This document shows positions 61,001 to 64,000 of a DNA stretch of 64,000 nucleotides, piece by piece. A model generated the notes under the pieces. The model was not told the DNA's origin. It made no database searches and saw only the letters and a program-made list of their open reading frames with translations. The DNA comes from Diadema setosum. Lineage: Eukaryota; Echinodermata; Echinoidea; Diadematoida; Diadematidae. The stretch lies in contig NC_092695.1 in NCBI RefSeq assembly GCF_964275005.1, positions 12,911,697 to 12,975,696 of the forward strand. Direction: 5' to 3'. Within the stretch, counting starts at the first letter, position 1. Each line of letters starts with the position of its first letter. The position numbers and the translations under genes were made by a program.

Positions 61001-63945
61001 TATAGTTGCAAATTTTGTAATTTCTGTCTATTAGATTATCAAATTGAATAAAATAATTTTGTTATGGACCTTTGTTTTACTTCTAAACAAACAATTAATT
61101 TAAGCAAAAATGAAAATATGATCATCATGATATATACGCCAATACCTGTACTTTCGAGTGTGAATCCTGTTTAATGCCCGTCTTTTAAATTGAGGTGAGC
61201 TTGACAAATCTGCTACAGGTTTACGATATCTCGCCTGGCTATATCTTTCATTTTGTAGGAAGGATGGGTCATTTAATTTCTTCCTTTTCCTGTACAGGCC
61301 TTTTGTATTTGTGCTTGTGTTTTCCCCATTTTCTGAAGAAGAAATGAAACCAAGAAAATGATTATAAAAATAATTATGTTCATCATAGTAGTGTAAAAAA
61401 GAATTCAACTAGTCATAACTAGCCGATGTAAGATGAATACTGCCTGCATTAAAGAATCTGGAATCAAAAACTTCATGAGATCTAATCTAAATATAAACAA
61501 TGAGACTAAACAGGTGACAAGTAAACATATACTGTACATGTAAGGTAAGAGAAAGAGCGCAAAGTGGTAAGTGAAATATCTGAAAATGCAGGGCTCTACT
61601 TTATTAAGGAAAAAATAAAGAAGATAAAATATGTAATACACGCACACACGTGCATGTATACATGTATGTATGTATGTATGTATGTATAATGAAGGACAGA
61701 GATGGGTGGATCAGTATTAAGTTCGGTGCGATGTCGACCAATAATAATGTATTATTAAAGATAGATAATATAGTAATAATAATAATAATACCAATAATAA
61801 TGATAATGATAATAGTAATGATAATCATAAGTATCATTATGCTTCATTTCAAAGCAGTTAGGGAAGAAATGATTCGTCTACCGGCACAATAACTTATTAA
61901 ATAAACCACCAGATCTTAACCGACAGATACGTTACCGCACCTGTCAGATACGTTACCAGCTTTATGTGGCACAACACACAATGTTAGATTCATGATCGAG
62001 TTACTGACAACTGAATAAATGTATAGCATAGGTGGTGCACTTGTACTAAATTAGCATTAAACATAAACTATTGATATAATAAACATGCCAAATGTACCGT
62101 TATTATCTAAAGATTATTTTGACAAACGCATTTACGAGATGTCTTCCGAAGAACGGTGAAAATTTACTGTAAATGCTCCGTCGAAACGACTACCGAGAGC
62201 TCCACACAGGGTAGCCATGAAAAAAGTGACTGCAGCACATGATAAACGAGACGCTCTCTTTGCAAAATTTGCGTAATCATGAGCGGAAAATTACGCTCAC
62301 AGAGCGCGCATATTTCAGTAACGTATCTGACGTAACGTATCTGACGTAACGTATCTGATCGCGCATTTTTTCAAAGCGCAATAACTGTTAAACATTTGCA
62401 AGGAATGGGTAATTATTTTTTGTGATGATGCATAATCTCAAAAGGTCTTAATCAATGTACAATTAAACAATATTACATCAAACACTTTTGTAGGGGGTCG
62501 TGATTTATAGGTAACGTATCTGTTGCGAAAAAAATGTGGAAAATGCGTTTTCGGAGATATTGGTCTGATTTTGAAAACCGAAATTTAGAAACAGAAAATC
62601 AAACTTAACTGTATTTGATAAAGTATATCCTTCTGATATTAAACATGTATTGTCGTATCTCACGTCTGCTATTTTCACTAATTTATCAATTAAAATATTT
62701 TGGTAACGTATCTGACATGAATTTTGGCGACACACCTTCAGTGAGCTCCGGAGGGAAATGACGTGGAAGATTTCAAATTTTGGCTTGTTTATGCATAAAT
62801 ATATCAGACGTTAATTATATTTACCAATATCATGTTGGGTTTAAGCTCATTTTGTATGATTTTTTAGCATAATACAAAAAGTACATGATTGCGGCGACAT
62901 TGGGTTTTGGGATACTTCTCCAACTTTACCAGTGGATATTTCAAAATTTACGCATGCGACAACAATATTTTTTTTTTTTACTTTTCTCCTCAAACCCTCA
63001 GGTGTTACATAGACAATTCTGGCAATTCAATCCAGGCCTTTAGCAATGGAAATAATCGTGGGAACGTTGGCGACACATATTTTCAGTTTTTGAACGCTTT
63101 AGCAGAGAATGGCCCAATTACGACGGGTTGATGAGATGAAAAAAAAAAAAAACATTTTTAGACTTTTTTTTTATTCTTTCTCTAGCTTAAAATGGATAAT
63201 TTTGGGTTTAAAACCATTCACAAATTTGTAGAAGATGAAATTTGTGGAAAAAAATTAATTTGAAAGAGAAAAAAAAAAAAAAAAAAAAAAAAACGCTACC
63301 CGAAATTTCCGTGATTTTCGGTTGGTCGCGAAGGGCAAACAAACCATTTTTTTTTTTTTTTTTGGGGGGGGGGGGGCCTTATCAAGAGATCTGTGGGCAA
63401 ATTTCATCATGCTGAGAAATTGTTTGCTATTTTTGAATAGTTTATCCTGACACCACTGGGAAATACTGAGTATAAAAATAAATTTTACTCATGTAAAGCA
63501 TTTAGTTTGAACACTTTTTCTTTATAGCTTCCCACACTGGAAACATTCTTGAACAGTTCCTGTAATTAAGGTGCATACATCATTTTTCCAGTGGTGACCT
63601 TGTTTATTTTCAATTCATTGAATACAGATATTTCTTACAAGATTTAGATTTGATTTTTTCCCTGATTCGAAAAAAATGATTTCTTGATTGAAAAAGATAC
63701 CCGAGTGGCCTCATTTGAGAGAGCTGATGCTGTAGAGCTTCATGTTAAGGAGGGAGATGGATTTTATCAACATTTTTCAGGTGAAAATGTCAGCCTTGCT
63801 CTTTCAAGACATCTATTCATTCTTGCTCATTTAAGAGATCCATCTGTTATTTCACAGGCCAAAAGAGCTGAACAAGATCCTTGTTGATTGGCTGCTCAAA
63901 GTGCATGGTGACGCCACTCGACCAATCATCGCTGCCAACCCATAA
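26649..63945 (+). CDS. EPHX2: EPHX2-like soluble epoxide hydrolase, copy B, complete, 19 exons
   Basis: Exons: 26649-26755, 32696-32780, 33290-33446, 34170-34363, 46683-46805, 47584-47652, 48563-48658, 49118-49196, 49994-50028, 50642-50668, 51479-51564, 52176-52290, 52642-52713, 53544-53586, 54492-54594, 55508-55577, 56397-56477, 58676-58734, 63858-63945. All have AG/GT borders and phases that join, giving 562 codons plus a stop (human EPHX2 is 555 aa). Residues 1-222 are the HAD phosphatase domain, but nucleophile Asp is Gly12 (IFGLGSVV) and the second Asp of the LDD motif is Gly187 (LIDGTN). Thr124-Asn125 and Lys162 remain. Residues 246-562 are the alpha/beta-hydrolase that hydrates lipid epoxides: HGFP 265-268, nucleophile Asp335 in GHDWGG, Tyr384 and Tyr470, Asp500, His528. 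The epoxide hydrolase should be active and the phosphatase dead. The C-terminus IIAANP is not a peroxisomal PTS1. The start is the first in-frame ATG after a TGA at 26577. Confidence 0.95.
27750..27999. mobile_element. MITE, 250 bp, TACTGTA...TACAGTA ends
   Basis: TACTGTATACGTCAAATATT on the left and AATATATGGTGTATACAGTA on the right are inverted repeats, continuing as TTAGCGAG/CTCGCTAA. The interior is rich in TTCGCGAAAT words. It shares end style with 401-604. Confidence 0.8.
28278..28836. mobile_element. Inverted-repeat MITE, 560-bp family, copy 1
   Basis: TTTAAAGGACAAGTTCACCT is mirrored by AGGTGAACTTGTCTTTTAAA. Arms of about 200 bp carry CATCACTGAAAGTTTGAGGA and its complement. The core includes TATGAC and TCTAGTAG-like words. 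Confidence 0.85.
30901..31153. mobile_element. MITE with 37-bp terminal inverted repeats flanked by (TA)n
   Basis: CGCTGGGGTGACAAGACCTC and GAGGTTTTGTCACCCCAGCG are inverted, continuing through GTATCTCAAA/TTTGAGATAC. It lies between TA repeats, consistent with TA-directed insertion. Confidence 0.85.
31172..32016. mobile_element. Tc1/mariner-type DNA transposon remnant, 845 bp
   Basis: Ends CACTCAACCAAAAAAATAAG and CTTACTTTTTTGGTTGAGTG sit in TA repeats. The inverted arms are about 210 bp. The middle keeps, on the minus strand (about 31655-31410), a helix-turn-helix stretch [20 protein letters not shown] followed by [11 protein letters not shown], typical of the N-terminal DNA-binding domain of Tc1-like transposases. 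The catalytic domain is gone. Confidence 0.8.
37692..38078. mobile_element. Inverted-repeat MITE, 390-bp family, diverged copy
   Basis: AGAATAGTTTTGGTTGAGAT on the left is mirrored by ATCTCAACCAAAAGTAGACC on the right. The inner words CTTATGAAATATGAAAGAGC and TTTAATATTTCATAACAGGG pair likewise. It is nested in the 9.36-kb element. Confidence 0.75.
39340..41275 (-). repeat. Four dispersed copies of an exon-like module
   Basis: Blocks at about 39344-39477, 39896-40000, 40618-40759 and 41150-41270 share, on the minus strand, GAGAGA(A)AG..., TGTCCTGACTGCCAA, TTCTAATCTGTG. The first three end at GTAAG donor-like sequences and the third follows a TCTGTTTTCAG acceptor. They may be non-coding exons of a transcript driven from the CpG-rich stretch near 42515-42600, where another GTAAG occurs. 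The frames are short and I do not recognise a protein. Confidence 0.35.
41380..42210. other. Stretch rich in AACGTTAG and CTAG words
   Basis: AACGTTAG, TTAGATCTAA and TAGGCCTAG-type words recur irregularly without a fixed period. There is no gene. Confidence 0.5.
42222..43640. other. CpG-rich island inside the 9.36-kb element
   Basis: CpG is frequent here (42225-42350, 42550-42680, 43000-43600) against an AT-rich, CpG-poor surround. TTTCGCACCG at 42222 and CGGTGCGAAA near 42340 form a 10-bp inverted pair. AACCCATTTTATAA near 43690 is inverted to TTATAAAATGGGT near 43042. The island is a candidate promoter or hypomethylated segment. Confidence 0.45.
42871..43039. repeat. 169-bp palindromic hairpin element
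   Basis: AAATGATGCACAGGAT at the left returns as ATCCTGTGCATCATTT at the right. The arms hold GTGTAGGCGTAGTGCACTCG and TACGCCTACACTAACGCC; the centre is ACGAGGCGAAGCCGAGTGCA. Confidence 0.85.
44440..45645 (+). repeat. Satellite, 7 units of about 155 bp, with DR1-type TGACCTTTGACCT motifs
   Basis: Units repeat CTACTCCTTCGCCATTTCTA, CCCGATTTCGATTCTGTTTG and CTTTATGTGATGGCACTAGG, then a TGACCT-rich stretch and TATATTGTACATTTTGCTAC. A leader with CGTCCGTCCGTCCGTGCGTC precedes the first unit. TGACCTTTGACCT occurs eight times without mismatch, the first at 44656. Confidence 0.9.
47716..48514. repeat. Direct intronic duplication flanking an inverted-repeat element
   Basis: 47716-47783 and 48446-48514 are about 80 per cent alike (GATATCACTAGGATTAAATA against GATATCATTAGCATTAATAT, both followed by TTTCCT(C/T)ATGGCATG). 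Between them lies the 650-bp element at 47783-48432. It is in copy B intron 6. Confidence 0.7.
47783..48432. mobile_element. 650-bp element with GCCACAACAAAAG terminal inverted repeats
   Basis: GCCACAACAAAAGATGCAAA at the left and TTTGGATACTTTTGTTGTGG at the right are inverted with one small gap. No coding capacity seen. Confidence 0.7.
49200..49450. repeat. Pyrimidine-rich (CTT/CCT) tract
   Basis: About 250 bp of nearly pure C and T starting four bases after the exon 8 donor of copy B. Long frames across it are artefacts. Confidence 0.85.
49673..49840. mobile_element. Near-perfect palindromic MITE, about 168 bp
   Basis: GTTCTTAAAGTTAAGAAGGA and GTGCGACTGGTGATCGGTTC on the left return almost unchanged as complements on the right, around a spacer of about 25 bp. 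Very few mismatches in arms of about 70 bp suggest a recent insertion. It is in copy B intron 8. Confidence 0.85.
50971..51351. mobile_element. MITE-like element with ACCTCCGC ends, about 380 bp
   Basis: ACCTCCGCCAAGGAAGGAGG on the left and GGCTTAGCGGAGGT on the right are inverted at the tips. It is in copy B intron 10. Confidence 0.55.
52732..53066. mobile_element. 335-bp element with TGCAGAGACTCCAAC inverted ends
   Basis: GTGCAGAGACTCCAACCCC on the left and GAGTTGGAGTCTCTGCAGG on the right are inverted. The interior has several GGGAGA words, including GGCAGGAGATCTCCCGTC. It starts 18 bases after copy B exon 13. Confidence 0.75.
56542..57110. mobile_element. Inverted-repeat MITE, 560-bp family, copy 2
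   Basis: CTTTAAAGGGAACGCAAACC is mirrored by GGTTTGCGTTCCCTTTAAAG. The inner arms carry CATCAGTGAAAGTTTGAGGA and AACTTTCACTGATGTGTTCT, shared with 28278-28836. It is in copy B intron 17. Confidence 0.88.
57230..57490. mobile_element. Truncated relative of the 560-bp MITE family
   Basis: CATCAGTGAAGTTTGAGGAA, then TTAAAGTTTTGGTTCTGCCA and CCTCAAACTGTGCTGATGTA, keep the family pattern, but the outer ends are lost. It lies 120 bp from copy 2. Confidence 0.6.
58153..58530. mobile_element. Inverted-repeat MITE, 390-bp family, copy 3
   Basis: TTAAAGGGATCGTACAGTTT is mirrored by CAATACTGTACCATCCCTTT. Long shared words with 19351-19740 include TTTGTTTTACTTTGTTTTTG. It is in copy B intron 17. Confidence 0.87.
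58822..63122. mobile_element. Probable 4.3-kb DNA element with GGTAACGTATCTG motifs
   Basis: In copy B intron 18. Left CAATTGGGCCATTCTCACAT and right AGAGAATGGCCCAATT are inverted and extend through TAAAG.GTTCAA. Inside, (G)GTAACGTATCTG occurs at 59040, 59429, 59808, 59984, 61924, 61945, 62318, 62332, 62346, 62510 and 62702, on both strands. No transposase frame is recognised. Confidence 0.6.
61665..61830. repeat. (ATGT)n and (AATAAT)n microsatellites
   Basis: GTATGTATGTATGTATGTAT near 61665 and AATAATAATAATAATA-type runs at 61770-61830, within copy B intron 18. Confidence 0.85.
63265..63376. repeat. PolyA, polyT and polyG runs
   Basis: An A run of about 26 near 63270, then a T run and a G run at 63343-63376 with 50 bp of unique sequence between. 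Confidence 0.85.
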
Positions 63946-64000
63946 GGAGTAGACATGTATTTGAAGCTGTAGAGGACGGTGGATGACTCATTTGAAGTCA

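Noticed and set aside
62889-63131. Frame with [20 protein letters not shown]-like sequence after a CAG
   Set aside because: No family recognised and it overlaps the right end of the intron 18 element. Too little to call an exon.

Overview
Eukaryotic (metazoan) genomic DNA that is AT-rich, intron-rich and dense in small inverted-repeat elements and degraded LINEs. The gene families, the scattered CTAG/GGCCTAG-rich introns and the repeat style suggest a marine invertebrate deuterostome. An echinoderm is my best guess, but this is inference and not proven by any single feature.

Layout. (1) 1-7389, minus strand: the first five coding exons of a soluble epoxide hydrolase 2 (EPHX2-like) gene, 'copy A', which runs off the left edge. 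(2) 7390-14700: intergenic DNA filled with LINE fragments, a SINE, small inverted-repeat elements and two partial duplicates of the next gene's upstream region. (3) 14709-18672, plus strand: a compact five-exon gene for a type II membrane proprotein with a BRICHOS domain. It ends in a furin-type site and a 21-residue cationic peptide predicted to fold as a beta-hairpin, which is the architecture of annelid arenicin-type antimicrobial peptide precursors. I regard this as the most exciting item in the window. (4) 18700-26600: intergenic, with a MITE and a second LINE interrupted by another repeat. (5) 26649-63945, plus strand: a complete second EPHX2-like gene, 'copy B', with 19 coding exons and 562 codons. 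Its exon lengths match copy A exactly over the five shared exons.

The two EPHX2 genes are arranged head to head as an inverted duplication with the BRICHOS gene between them. Copy A keeps a nucleophile Asp in its N-terminal HAD phosphatase domain and has a presequence that looks mitochondrial. Copy B has lost that Asp and a second catalytic Asp, so its phosphatase half is predicted dead, while every key residue of its epoxide hydrolase half is present. Copy B also lacks the presequence and a peroxisomal SKL-like tail.

Copy B introns are greatly expanded. Intron 4 (12.3 kb, against about 1.35 kb in copy A) contains a 9.36-kb element with long terminal inverted repeats, plus a 7-unit satellite studded with TGACCTTTGACCT (DR1) motifs. 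Intron 18 (5.1 kb) contains a roughly 4.3-kb element in which an 11-13-bp motif, GGTAACGTATCTG, recurs 11 times on both strands.
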